From contig JAEQMT010000038.1 in the NCBI GenBank assembly GCA_016722945.1, positions 620,001 through 684,000 on the forward strand: 64,000 nucleotides of DNA, written 5' to 3'. The notes beneath the pieces were generated by a model. That model saw nothing but the letters and a program-made list of their open reading frames with translations. It was not told where the DNA came from and did not search any database. Made by a program: the position numbers and the translations under genes. The stretch is from Desulfofustis sp. PB-SRB1 (GTDB lineage: Bacteria > Desulfobacterota > Desulfobulbia > Desulfobulbales > Desulfocapsaceae). This document shows, piece after piece, positions 1 to 8,246 of the stretch; the stretch's first letter is position 1; each line of letters begins with the position of its first letter.

Positions 1-1019
1 CATTGGAAAGGTGGATAATTGTCAGGTCGGTGTATTCGCGGCGTATGCCTCCCCCCAGGGGTACGCCCTGATTGACAAGCGGCTTTTCATTCCAGAGAAA
101 TGGTTCACCAAAGACTATGCCGCAAAACGGGAAAAATGCGCTTTACCCGAAAATATCAAGTTCAAAACCAAACCGCAACTGGCGGTTGAGATGTTTACTG
201 CAATTCGAGACGAGGGGATACTTCCATTCAAATACATTGCCACCGACAGCCTGTATGGCTCAAGCCCCGAATTTATCAATGCGGTTGATCGGCTTCCCGG
301 GGTCACCTATTTTGTATCCATGGCCAGTGACACCCGTTGTTGGCTGAAAAGACCCGTCGTCAGGGAAAAGACATACAAATACAAGGGCACGGTCAAAACC
401 AGGAGAATTCTGGAAGATACATCAAAGACCCCCATTGCGTTCATCGATCTTGCCAAAAGCATCAATGATTTCTTCTGGTACAGGCGAAAGGTCTCCGAAG
501 GCACCAAAGGCCCTATTATGTATGAATTCACTAAGCGCCGGGTTGTATTGTCAAAAGATGGATTGCCGGAAAAGGAAGTGTGGTTGGTCATCAAGCGAAC
601 GCTCGGCCCCAAGCCGGAATATTCGTTTTTTATCAGCAACGCCCCGGTCAGCACTCGCCTTGCAAAGTTTGTCTGGCTGAGCGGAGTGCGGTGGGCTATT
701 GAGCAATGCTTTGAAGAAACGAAAACAGAGCTGGGGATGGACCACTATGAAGTTCGTAAATATTCCGGCTGGAATCATCATATTCTGACATGTATGCTGG
801 GGCATTTTTTCCTCTGGCACCTCAAGATACGGTTGGGGGAAAAAAACGCCGTCTATTACTCTGTCGCAGCTTAGGATGTTGATTGAAACGGTTCTGCCAA
901 TCGCCCACTATGACGCCATGACAATGTTGGCGCTGATTGAGAGCGTGCAGGTTAAGAATCACAGAGCGTATCTTTCGCATCGAAGACGACGCCTGCGATC
1001 ATTAAATGATTTTAAATAA
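1..1019 (+). pseudogene. IS701-family transposase, cut by window edge and frameshifted
   Basis: The reading frame is open to the first base of the window, so the N-terminal third lies outside; GTG at 11 is not a true start. The visible part reads GKVDNCQVGVF, then a second catalytic Asp in ATDSLYG and the Glu region WAIEQCFEETK, the layout of IS701/IS4-type DDE transposases. The frame stops at 872-874, but a different frame continues with typical C-terminal IS701 sequence (SQLRMLIETVLP, then HRAYLSHRRR) to a TAA at 1017-1019. The switch falls in a run of seven A at 840-846, where removing one A (a +1 shift) restores the protein. This is either an indel in a decayed copy or an assembly homopolymer error. 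Terminal repeats could not be delimited. Confidence 0.85.
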
Positions 1020-1243
1020 CTTTCGTTGTAGGGTTACTGCTGTTGATTACATGGTGCCGTTGCGTTCGTGCACCTTTTTTCTGCACCTATTTTTTCGCCG
1101 GTCTGGAGACCGGCACTCCCGGCCGTGTGGATCATCACGATCAACCTGCATATGCGGCGGATTATGATGACCCCGGAACCGAAAAAAGCAATGAGTGTGC
1201 TGGAAACTCGTCAGGCAGTAGATGGCGGCAACCGGTCTGACAC

Positions 1244-1798
1244 TCAGGCAATTGCCATCTGAGTTGCCACTTCCTTTTTTTTGTCTTCCCCACAGAGGAT
1301 GCCCAGAAGCTCCAGGCCAAATTCAATGGCAGTACCGGCGCCTCTGCTGGTTACGCACTTGCCGTCGATCACCACCCTCTCTCGGCCATGCTCCTGAGAA
1401 GAAAGCTCCTCAAGAAACATCGGGTGGCAGGTCGCCTTTTTCCCTTCCAGCAGGCCATGGCTCTGCAAAACAACCGCCGGGGCTGCACATATTGCCGCAA
1501 AAAACTTGTCCTGTTGATGCTGTCTTTTCAGCAGTTTTTCCAATGGCTTTGATTTTTTCAGGTTTTCCGCACCCGGGATGCCGCCGGGCAGAACGATAAG
1601 ATCGTACTCCTGATCCTCACATTGCTCGATAAGTGTATCCGCCTGAACAACCACCTGATGCGATGAAGTGACCGCCAGTTGGCCACCGATGGCGGCGATA
1701 TCAACTGAAACCGAGGCCCGGCGGAACACATCGACAACGGCAAGGGCCTCAATCATTTCAAATCCTTCCGCCAGTGGAACGAGAATCTTTTTTTTCAT
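1244..1798 (-). CDS. DJ-1/PfpI (YajL/ThiJ-like) family protein
   Basis: A 184-residue single-domain protein of the DJ-1 superfamily, usual family length. It opens KKKILVPLAEGFEMIEA, has LIVLPGG around residue 68 and the nucleophile-elbow Cys in AAICAAP near residue 105, with the conserved acidic residue in AEGFE. Family members are cytosolic stress-response proteins linked to methylglyoxal or thiol protection; older annotation as thiamine biosynthesis (ThiJ) is not supported here by any thiamine neighbour. It is transcribed alone, facing the IS remnant. The family call is firm, the substrate unknown. Confidence 0.88.
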   Translation of the reverse strand: MKKKILVPLAEGFEMIEALAVVDVFRRASVSVDIAAIGGQLAVTSSHQVVVQADTLIEQCEDQEYDLIVLPGGIPGAENLKKSKPLEKLLKRQHQQDKFFAAICAAPAVVLQSHGLLEGKKATCHPMFLEELSSQEHGRERVVIDGKCVTSRGAGTAIEFGLELLGILCGEDKKKEVATQMAIA

Positions 1799-1949
1799 GA
1801 ATTCCTCTCTGATTTGCTTTTCGTAATGGTCGGTAAACGATGCTACAACTGGTGGGATAGATCAAGTCTCTTGTAAGCTGCCAAGCCCGAAGCTTCTAGG
1901 AAAAAGGATGGGATCAAATAAAATGACGGTATGTTTACTTGTCATTTAT

Positions 1950-2082
1950 GATGGCTTCGTAAAAACCCCAATTACGGTCATTGTGGAGTTGAATCGAAAT
2001 CCATAATCATTTGAAATTACTGGATTCCCGCTTTCGCGGGAATGACGTCAGCAAGCAAATTCAAGGTTTTTACGAGCCCATC
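1950..2082 (+). repeat. MITE-like element, long form (copy 1)
   Basis: Non-coding element starting GATGGCTTCGTAAAAACC and ending GGTTTTTACGAGCCCATC, so the termini are imperfect inverted repeats. Inside is the hairpin TTCCCGCTTTCGCGGGAA. The six bases ATTTAT occur directly on both sides, fitting a target-site duplication. Related long copies are at 4067-4226, 38139-38271 and 40086-40222 (reverse). The rest of the 1799-2229 gap shows no gene. Confidence 0.8.
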
Positions 2083-2229
2083 ATTTATATGAACATGGCA
2101 ACTCACCATTAAGTCGGCTATTGTAGCAGCTTATGTATAACTTGCTGTAATGCTGATCTATTGGTTTACCGTGGTTGAAGGTAGGACTGACAATTTTTAG
2201 GGCCCTCACCTTTCCATCTCTCTTTCACC

Positions 2230-4068
2230 ATGTCTTTTTCATTCACCCGACAAATCTTAGGCGAGGCCTGGCGCGATGTGCGGACATGCTGGCCTTCGCT
2301 ACTTATCTATAATCTGTTTTTTCAACTCTTCTCGGTGATCATCCTGCTTCCCGTCACCACCTGGATGGGGCAGTGGGTTGTGCGGCGCAGCGGCGCCACG
2401 GCGATCAGCAACACGGCAATCATCTCTTTTATCTTTTCACCGGTGGGTATTGTGTGGGCGGCATTCACCGCCGTCACCACTCTGGTACTCATCTGGGCGG
2501 CGGTGGCCGGCATGCTGCACATCTGCTGGGCAGTTCAGCAAAACCAGCGGCTAAGCGCAACCGAGGCACTGATTTACACCGTTTTTTCGATTCCTTCGCT
2601 GGCACGGCTCGGCGGTCTGCACGTCCGCGCTCACCTGCTTCGGCTGGCGCCCGCAATAGCACTGATGGTGGTGATCTATGCCGTTTTTCTGGCCGGCTAT
2701 GACATCTACTACCTCTTTACCCAGCGACCGCCGGCACTGTGGGTGGCCGGCGCCCTCTTTGCCCTGGTCGGTATCGGCATAATCATCGTCAACGGCCGCC
2801 TGTTTCTGAAATGGTTTCTCTCCCTGCCCGCCATGCTCCACGACAGCCTCGCACCGCGTGATGCACTGAGCAGAAGCGTTACGCTTATCGGGGCGCGGGG
2901 GCGCTCGCTGGTGCTGCCGGTTATTATTGCAACGGCGCTGCTGATTGGTTCGCCGCTCATGGTGAGCATCCCGTTCAATGCGGCGGGTACGCTGATTTTC
3001 ACCAATCTCCCTGAAAAGATGGCGCTGGTGCTGCCGGCGCTGGTTATGTTTGCGGGACTCTATATCACTGCCGCCGCTGCCGTGGGTTTTTTCGTGGTCG
3101 CCTTTGAGTCGGCCGTTCTCGCCCGCCTCTACCGCCACCTCCGCCAACCCGGCCCTGATGAAACCACTACCAGGCATGCCGCCGTGGCCACCGAAACCAC
3201 CGCGCAACGGTTTTCACGGGGGGCTCCCGCCCTGCTGGCGGCAGGACTCTGCATCGCGGTCGGGTACGCCGCCTCTGTGGTAAACACGATCGATGTGGAC
3301 ACCGATATTTTGATAACCGCCCATCGCGGCAGCTCTTTACGTGCCCCGGAAAACTCGATTGCAGCCATCGAACTGGCCATCGAAGAGGGGGCCGATATCT
3401 GTGAACTGGACTTCATCCAGCTTGGCGACGGTACCATCGTCATGATGCATGACACCGATTTTCGCAGAATCGCCGGGCGTCCGGAACGCGCCTGGGAGGT
3501 GAGCTACGATCAGGTGAAGGGATGGGACGTGGGGAGCTGGTTTTCGCCCGAATATAGTTTCATGCGGTTGCAGACTCTAGATGATGTACTCGAAGTGGCT
3601 CGGGGGCGGATTCTGCTCAATATAGAGCTTAAGTTTCACGGCCATGAAAGAAGATTTATTGAACGAGTTGCCGAAACCTTGCGGAATGCCGATTTCCGTG
3701 AGCACTGCATCGTCACCTCACTTGATATCGATGCCCTCAAGCAATTCAGCAGGTTGGCGCCGGATTTTCGCATTGGCGCCATCCTGGCACAAAGCATCGG
3801 CTCTCCCATGCGCCTGGTAGCCGATGTACTGGCCATCAATACCCGGATGGCAACAACTGATTATGTTTCCGCCGCCCACCGGGTGGAAAAGAGGGTGCAT
3901 GTCTGGACCCTTAACGACCCTGAATCGATGTCGCGATTCATCGACCGCGGGGTCGACAGTATCATGACCGACGACCCACTGATACTGGCCGAGGTTCTGC
4001 GCGAGCGCCGGCACCTGAGCCCCGCCGCCACTCTACTGCTGCGTGCCCGCGCCTATTTTCTTGATTGA
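2230..4068 (+). CDS. membrane-anchored glycerophosphodiester phosphodiesterase
   Basis: A 612-residue protein in two parts. Residues 1-350 are hydrophobic with about six to eight membrane spans, like the membrane domain found in front of some GDPD enzymes. Residues 355-600 are the catalytic GDPD barrel: ITAHRGSSLRAPENS carries the His/Arg and Glu, followed by ELDFIQLGDGTIVMMHD with the metal ligands and second His, then IELKFH. It should hydrolyse glycerophosphodiesters to glycerol-3-phosphate and an alcohol; glpK and glpD lie elsewhere in the window. The stop TGA at 4066-4068 is formed by the last T of the gene plus the first GA of an inserted repeat, and the uninterrupted sequence would have ended TAA at the same codon, so the protein is not shortened. 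Confidence 0.9.
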   Translation: MSFSFTRQILGEAWRDVRTCWPSLLIYNLFFQLFSVIILLPVTTWMGQWVVRRSGATAISNTAIISFIFSPVGIVWAAFTAVTTLVLIWAAVAGMLHICWAVQQNQRLSATEALIYTVFSIPSLARLGGLHVRAHLLRLAPAIALMVVIYAVFLAGYDIYYLFTQRPPALWVAGALFALVGIGIIIVNGRLFLKWFLSLPAMLHDSLAPRDALSRSVTLIGARGRSLVLPVIIATALLIGSPLMVSIPFNAAGTLIFTNLPEKMALVLPALVMFAGLYITAAAAVGFFVVAFESAVLARLYRHLRQPGPDETTTRHAAVATETTAQRFSRGAPALLAAGLCIAVGYAASVVNTIDVDTDILITAHRGSSLRAPENSIAAIELAIEEGADICELDFIQLGDGTIVMMHDTDFRRIAGRPERAWEVSYDQVKGWDVGSWFSPEYSFMRLQTLDDVLEVARGRILLNIELKFHGHERRFIERVAETLRNADFREHCIVTSLDIDALKQFSRLAPDFRIGAILAQSIGSPMRLVADVLAINTRMATTDYVSAAHRVEKRVHVWTLNDPESMSRFIDRGVDSIMTDDPLILAEVLRERRHLSPAATLLLRARAYFLD

Positions 4069-4226
4069 TGGCGTCGTAAAAACCCATATACCAGTCATAA
4101 CGGAGTTGACCCGACATTTATAATTAATTGTAATCACTGGATTCCCGCTGTAGCCTGCCCTTGAGTGTTGTTATCGAGGGCGGGAATGACGGCAGCAAGC
4201 AATTTTGAGGTTTTTACGAGTCCATC
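4067..4226 (+). repeat. MITE-like element, long form (copy 2), in a stop codon
   Basis: Starts GATGGCGTCGTAAAAACCC and ends GGTTTTTACGAGTCCATC. Flanked by a perfect 6-bp direct repeat TTGATT at 4061-4066 and 4227-4232. The internal hairpin loop is about 27 bases longer than in the other copies (CCCGC, then TGTAGCCTGC and more, then GCGGG). It lies within the stop codon of the preceding gene and supplies its last two bases. Confidence 0.88.
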
Positions 4227-4392
4227 TTGATTAAAGGCGTCGGCAGCGGGCGGGGTCGGCGCCAGTAGCTCCGCTGTAGTTGTTCCGGCCCAGGGCGTCA
4301 CTGCCTAAAGCATCTTGACAAAGGTGCAGAGGAGAGGCAAACTTACAGTTTGGCAAAAAAATCAACATATTCCACCAATAGAGCAATACCTC

Positions 4393-5379
4393 ATGAAGCT
4401 GCCGCCCCTTAAAATTGGCAATCTCATTGCACCCATCCCGCTTATTCAGGGCGGCATGTCCGTACGTGTTTCCACCTCAGCCCTGGCCGCGCCGGTCGCC
4501 TCTTGTGGCGGCATCGGGGTAATCGGCGGCTCCGGCATCGATGTGCGGGAGTTGCGCGACGATATCCGCCGGGCCAAAGAAAAAAGCAGCGGCGTCATTG
4601 CGGTAAATATCATGTACGCCATGAAAAATTTCTACGAACTGGTCGTCGGCTCCATCGAGGCCGGGGTAGATTTTGTTATCACCGGGGCCGGTTTTTCCCG
4701 CGATATATTTAAAATCGGCAAGTCGTACAACATCCCCATCGCCATGATCGTCTCTTCGCCGACCCTTGCAAAACTGGCGGAACGGCTCGGAGCCGCGGCC
4801 ATCATCGTGGAAGGTAAGGAAGCAGGCGGTCACCTGGGCACCGACCAATCCTTGCGTTCAATTTTCCCCCCCATTCGCAAAGTAATAAAAAAGATACCCC
4901 TCATTGCCGCCGGCGGCATCACCGATGGCTACGAAATGGCCGAGATGATGGATACCTACGGCGCCGACGGGGTGCAGATCGCCTCTCGGTTCGTCCTCAG
5001 TGAGGAGTGTGATGTGGATGACGCCTTCAAGCAGGCGTATCTTCGCGCCCAGAAGGATGACATCGTGCTCACCAGCTCGCCGGTGGGAATGCCGGGACGC
5101 GCCCTGAAAACACCCTTTATCGATAAACTCGCCCAGGGGTTTGATCTGAAGAGTAAGGTCTGCCGCTACCAATGTTTGAAAAAATGCGACAAACACTATT
5201 GCATCAACGAGCGGCTGCGGGCCTCGCGGGACGGCAACATTGAAGAGGGGCTGTTTTTCTCCGGGGAAAATACCTTCAAGATGAAAAAAATCCTACCGGT
5301 GGCGGAAATTTTCAGACAGTTCATCAGCCAGGCGGAATCGGTTTACAAGGAAAAACGAACCCCGGTTTCAGCCTCGTAG
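4393..5379 (+). CDS. FMN-dependent nitronate monooxygenase / FabK-like oxidoreductase
   Basis: A 328-residue TIM-barrel flavoprotein of the 2-nitropropane dioxygenase family: IPLIQGGMSVRVS at the N-terminus, a GGIGVIGGSG loop, VEGKEAGGHLG near residue 145 and IAAGGITDG near residue 175 for FMN phosphate binding. Near residues 255-275 is a Cys-rich stretch (CRYQCLKKCDKHYC), more Cys than most relatives, possibly binding metal. I chose ATG 4393 over an in-frame TTG at 4315 because that TTG is the start of TTGACA, which looks like a -35 box, and family members begin near KLPPLKIGN. Nitronate oxidase, enoyl-ACP reductase or another flavin role cannot be told apart from sequence. Confidence 0.82.
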   Translation: MKLPPLKIGNLIAPIPLIQGGMSVRVSTSALAAPVASCGGIGVIGGSGIDVRELRDDIRRAKEKSSGVIAVNIMYAMKNFYELVVGSIEAGVDFVITGAGFSRDIFKIGKSYNIPIAMIVSSPTLAKLAERLGAAAIIVEGKEAGGHLGTDQSLRSIFPPIRKVIKKIPLIAAGGITDGYEMAEMMDTYGADGVQIASRFVLSEECDVDDAFKQAYLRAQKDDIVLTSSPVGMPGRALKTPFIDKLAQGFDLKSKVCRYQCLKKCDKHYCINERLRASRDGNIEEGLFFSGENTFKMKKILPVAEIFRQFISQAESVYKEKRTPVSAS

Positions 5380-5423
5380 CACTGCCTTATTCGCATCTCA
5401 GAGGCACACCCCTATCCCGCGGC

Positions 5424-6761
5424 ATGTCTACCCCAGTAACGTCGACGACCATATCCCGCGCCGATCATCCCATCCGGCTCGAGATGATCGACCAAGATGG
5501 TCTGCGCGTCATGCAACGGCTGGGAGAGGCGGGATTTTCCAGTTATCTGGTGGGCGGCGCCGTCCGTGATTTATACCTTGGCAAGACGCCAAAGGATTTT
5601 GATATCGGCACCAACGCCAGACCCGGACAGATACGTCGCCTCTTCAAGAACAGCCGGACCATCGGCCGCCGTTTCCGGCTGGTGCAGGTTTTTTTCAGAA
5701 ACGACAAGATCATTGAGGTCTCCACCCTGCGCTCCTTAAGTGAGCATGACCTGGACGGCCCCGAGCAGGTACTTGCCCCCAACAACACCTACGGCACCCT
5801 GGCCGAAGATGCCCAGCGTCGCGACCTGAGCATCAACGGGTTGTTCTACGAGATCGATCAGCAGACCATCATCGATTATGTGGGCGGGGTCGCCGACCTT
5901 GAAAACGGGGTAATCAGGATGGTTGGTGATCCGGAAAAACGAATCCTTCGTGATCCGGTGCGGATGATGCGGGCCATCCGCCACGCCGCCCGCAACTCTT
6001 TTACCATTGAACCGGCTAGTCGCCGGGCCATCCACCGCCATGCCGACAAACTGTCGCTCTGCCCGGCCTCACGGTTGCGTGATGAACTGCTCAAAGACCT
6101 TGCCGGCGGCAGCGCCGCACCATGGTTCGAGCTGGCCGTCGAATCAGGCCTGTTTGTGGAACTGGCGCCGGTATACCGCTCGCATCTGAGCAGCCAGTCC
6201 ACCGACCGGGAGCACCATTACCGGAAGATCCATCAACTGCTTCAGGCCCTGGACCGGATCGGAGCAACCCTGCCGGGGGCACCGGCCCGCACCCTGCCCG
6301 ATCATCTGATTCTGGCCTGCCTGCTTGCCCCGTGGGCAAGTAATGCCTTTGCAGTGCCGGCCAAACCGGTTAAGGGCAATCAACTGCATAAGCGGGCAAA
6401 GCTGATTAGAGAGGCCATCAACGCAACCATCGGCGCATATCTCAACCTCAATCGCGCCCACCGCCAGGAAATCACCGCACTGCTCGGCAACCTGCCGATG
6501 CTGAACCTGTACCGAGGTGAGCGGGACTGGCCGAAATGGCTGAAGCGAAAAAGCTATTTCGCTGCTACCAGAGTACTCTATGCGATTATCCAGGAAGCGG
6601 AGACGGGAAGACAGGTGCAGCCGCAACAGGTAACAACCATCAGCGGCGCCGAGAACAAAACGCCACCCCGCCGCGGACGCAGCTCACGGGGAAAAAGCAG
6701 AACCCGCCCATCATTTGCCGATACCCGCCAGGGTGGCATCTTCGGTTTCAAGAAGCAATAG
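5424..6761 (+). CDS. pcnB: PcnB-type poly(A) polymerase / CCA-adding family nucleotidyltransferase
   Basis: 445 residues. The nucleotidyltransferase core SYLVGGAVRDLYLGKTPKDFDIGT holds the GG motif and catalytic DxD (residues about 39-60), followed by RRLFKNSRTIGRRFRLVQV, which is typical of PcnB rather than plain CCA enzymes, and RRDLSINGLFY. An RNA-binding helical region follows, and the tail (residues 400-445) is basic (PPRRGRSSRGKSRTRPS), as in poly(A) polymerase I. It acts on RNA 3' ends in the cytoplasm, tagging transcripts for decay. It follows the flavoprotein by 44 bases and may share its transcript. A tRNA CCA-adding role is the alternative. Confidence 0.87.
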   Translation: MSTPVTSTTISRADHPIRLEMIDQDGLRVMQRLGEAGFSSYLVGGAVRDLYLGKTPKDFDIGTNARPGQIRRLFKNSRTIGRRFRLVQVFFRNDKIIEVSTLRSLSEHDLDGPEQVLAPNNTYGTLAEDAQRRDLSINGLFYEIDQQTIIDYVGGVADLENGVIRMVGDPEKRILRDPVRMMRAIRHAARNSFTIEPASRRAIHRHADKLSLCPASRLRDELLKDLAGGSAAPWFELAVESGLFVELAPVYRSHLSSQSTDREHHYRKIHQLLQALDRIGATLPGAPARTLPDHLILACLLAPWASNAFAVPAKPVKGNQLHKRAKLIREAINATIGAYLNLNRAHRQEITALLGNLPMLNLYRGERDWPKWLKRKSYFAATRVLYAIIQEAETGRQVQPQQVTTISGAENKTPPRRGRSSRGKSRTRPSFADTRQGGIFGFKKQ

Positions 6762-7104
6762 ACCCCACTTGTACCCGGACACGTGGTCCTCGTGATGTTT
6801 ACTCGTCTGCGATAGTTTTCCACACCCCACCTAAGTGATTGTCACATCGTGGTATTTACCCGCCATCCCGCAAAAAACCGCTATTTCTCCCGAGCCGTCA
6901 CCGAAAATGAATTGACATTCATCCGCCTAACATATTATTAAGATTGGTAAAATAGTGTTTTTTCAGTATCGGGCTCAGCCTTGATGAGCGTTATGAGCAA
7001 GATAGGCAGAGCACGAGCTGAGTAACGGTTACCTACTTTTCCGGTTTATTGCCGGTATAAACGCGCTTTGCGCCAACGTGTTTTTCACGCAACAGGAGGT
7101 TGAT
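6762..7104 (+). promoter_or_regulatory. leader and probable promoter region of the hydrogenase operon
   Basis: No gene seen in this 343-base gap. TTGACA at 6912-6917 is followed by an AT-rich stretch with TATTAT at 6933-6938 (15-base spacing) or TTATTA at 6935-6940 (17-base spacing). The following leader has inverted repeats: CTCAGC near 6972 with GCTGAG near 7017, and CGTGTTTTTCACG at 7077-7089, just before the AGGAGG ribosome site at 7094-7099. I see no clear sigma-54 (GG-N10-GC) site. Confidence 0.4.
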
Positions 7105-8190
7105 ATGGCAGACACGGCAAACAAAACTCTGGATCCGCGCCTTAACCGTCGCGGTTTCCTCAAAGGGTGTACCATGGCAGCGGCGGCCCTCGGGCTCTCC
7201 GAAACCGTGGTCCCCAAAATGGTGGAGGCCGCCACTTCGGGGCAGCGTCCGCCGGTCATCTGGATGCACTTTCAGGAATGTACGGGATGTTCGGAAACCC
7301 TGCTGCGGGGCGCCCATCCAGATCTCGCCAACCTTATCTTAGACATCATCTCGCTGGATTACCACGAGACGGTCATGGCCGCGGCCGGTTACCAGGCCGA
7401 AGAGGCCCTGCACGATTCCATGAAGAAAAACCGCGGCAAGTACATCATGGTGGTGGAAGGCAGCATTCCCACCAAAGAAGACGGTATCTACTGTAAGGTG
7501 GCCGGCAAAACCGCGCTCGACAGCCTCAACGAGGTTGCCGCCGGGGCCGCCGCAATCATTGCCATCGGCGCCTGCGCCACCTTTGGCGGCGTCCAGGCGG
7601 CCAGCCCCAATCCCACCGGCGCCGTCGGTGTGGATAAGCTGATCACCGACAAGCCCATCGTGAACATTGCCGGATGCCCGCCGAACCCGGTGAATTTCCT
7701 CGGCACCGTCCTGCATTTTATGACCTTCAATCGCTTTCCCGCTCTTGATCAATTGAAACGTCCCAAGTTCGGTTACGGCCGCCGCATCCATGATCATTGC
7801 GAACGCCGCGCCCACTTTGACGAGGGTCGGTTCGTCGAGCAGTTCGGCGACGAATTTCACCAGGCGGGCTACTGCCTCTATAAGGTCGGTTGCAAGGGCC
7901 CAGAGACCTTTGCCAACTGCCCCACCGCCCGTTTCAACGAAATGGGGGTATGGCCGGTATCCATTGGTCACGGCTGTATCGGCTGCACCGAACCGGCTTT
8001 CTGGGACACCATGACCCCGTTCTACGAGCGCATACCCGATGTGAATATCCCCGGTACCGGTATCATTGAAGACGCCGATCGTCTCGGCACCCAGATCCTG
8101 GGCGTAACCGCCGCCGCCGTCGGTATCCATGCCGCCGTTGGTATCGGCAAGCGACTGATCAAAGGAAAATCAGGCAGCGACGAATCGTAA
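7105..8190 (+). CDS. hyaA: [NiFe] hydrogenase small subunit (Tat-exported)
   Basis: 361 residues; ATG 7105 is preceded by AGGAGG, so an in-frame GTG 27 bases earlier is not the start. The N-terminus carries the twin-arginine motif NRRGFLK (residues 14-20), a hydrophobic stretch and a likely cleavage near residue 45, placing the folded heterodimer in the periplasm. Cys59 and Cys62 (ECTGCSE) begin the proximal cluster; the HDHCERR, GYCLYKVGCKGP, FANCP and GHGCIGCTEP motifs bind the remaining FeS clusters. The proximal site is CTGC, not the CTCC of oxygen-tolerant enzymes, so a standard oxygen-sensitive group 1 uptake enzyme is inferred. The C-terminal membrane helix is short and weak (residues about 333-350). 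Confidence 0.95.
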   Translation: MADTANKTLDPRLNRRGFLKGCTMAAAALGLSETVVPKMVEAATSGQRPPVIWMHFQECTGCSETLLRGAHPDLANLILDIISLDYHETVMAAAGYQAEEALHDSMKKNRGKYIMVVEGSIPTKEDGIYCKVAGKTALDSLNEVAAGAAAIIAIGACATFGGVQAASPNPTGAVGVDKLITDKPIVNIAGCPPNPVNFLGTVLHFMTFNRFPALDQLKRPKFGYGRRIHDHCERRAHFDEGRFVEQFGDEFHQAGYCLYKVGCKGPETFANCPTARFNEMGVWPVSIGHGCIGCTEPAFWDTMTPFYERIPDVNIPGTGIIEDADRLGTQILGVTAAAVGIHAAVGIGKRLIKGKSGSDES

Positions 8191-8246
8191 ATAGCATCAT
8201 GGTTAACATACCGTGATCACACAAATAATTTGTGGAGGAGTTACAC

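Noticed and set aside
4315-4392. Longer N-terminus of the flavin oxidoreductase from TTG 4315
   Set aside because: The TTG is part of TTGACA, a likely -35 box, and the extra 26 residues do not resemble the family.
7270-7300. Oxygen-tolerant hydrogenase type
   Set aside because: The proximal cluster motif is ECTGCSE; the extra Cys of oxygen-tolerant enzymes (CTCC) is absent.
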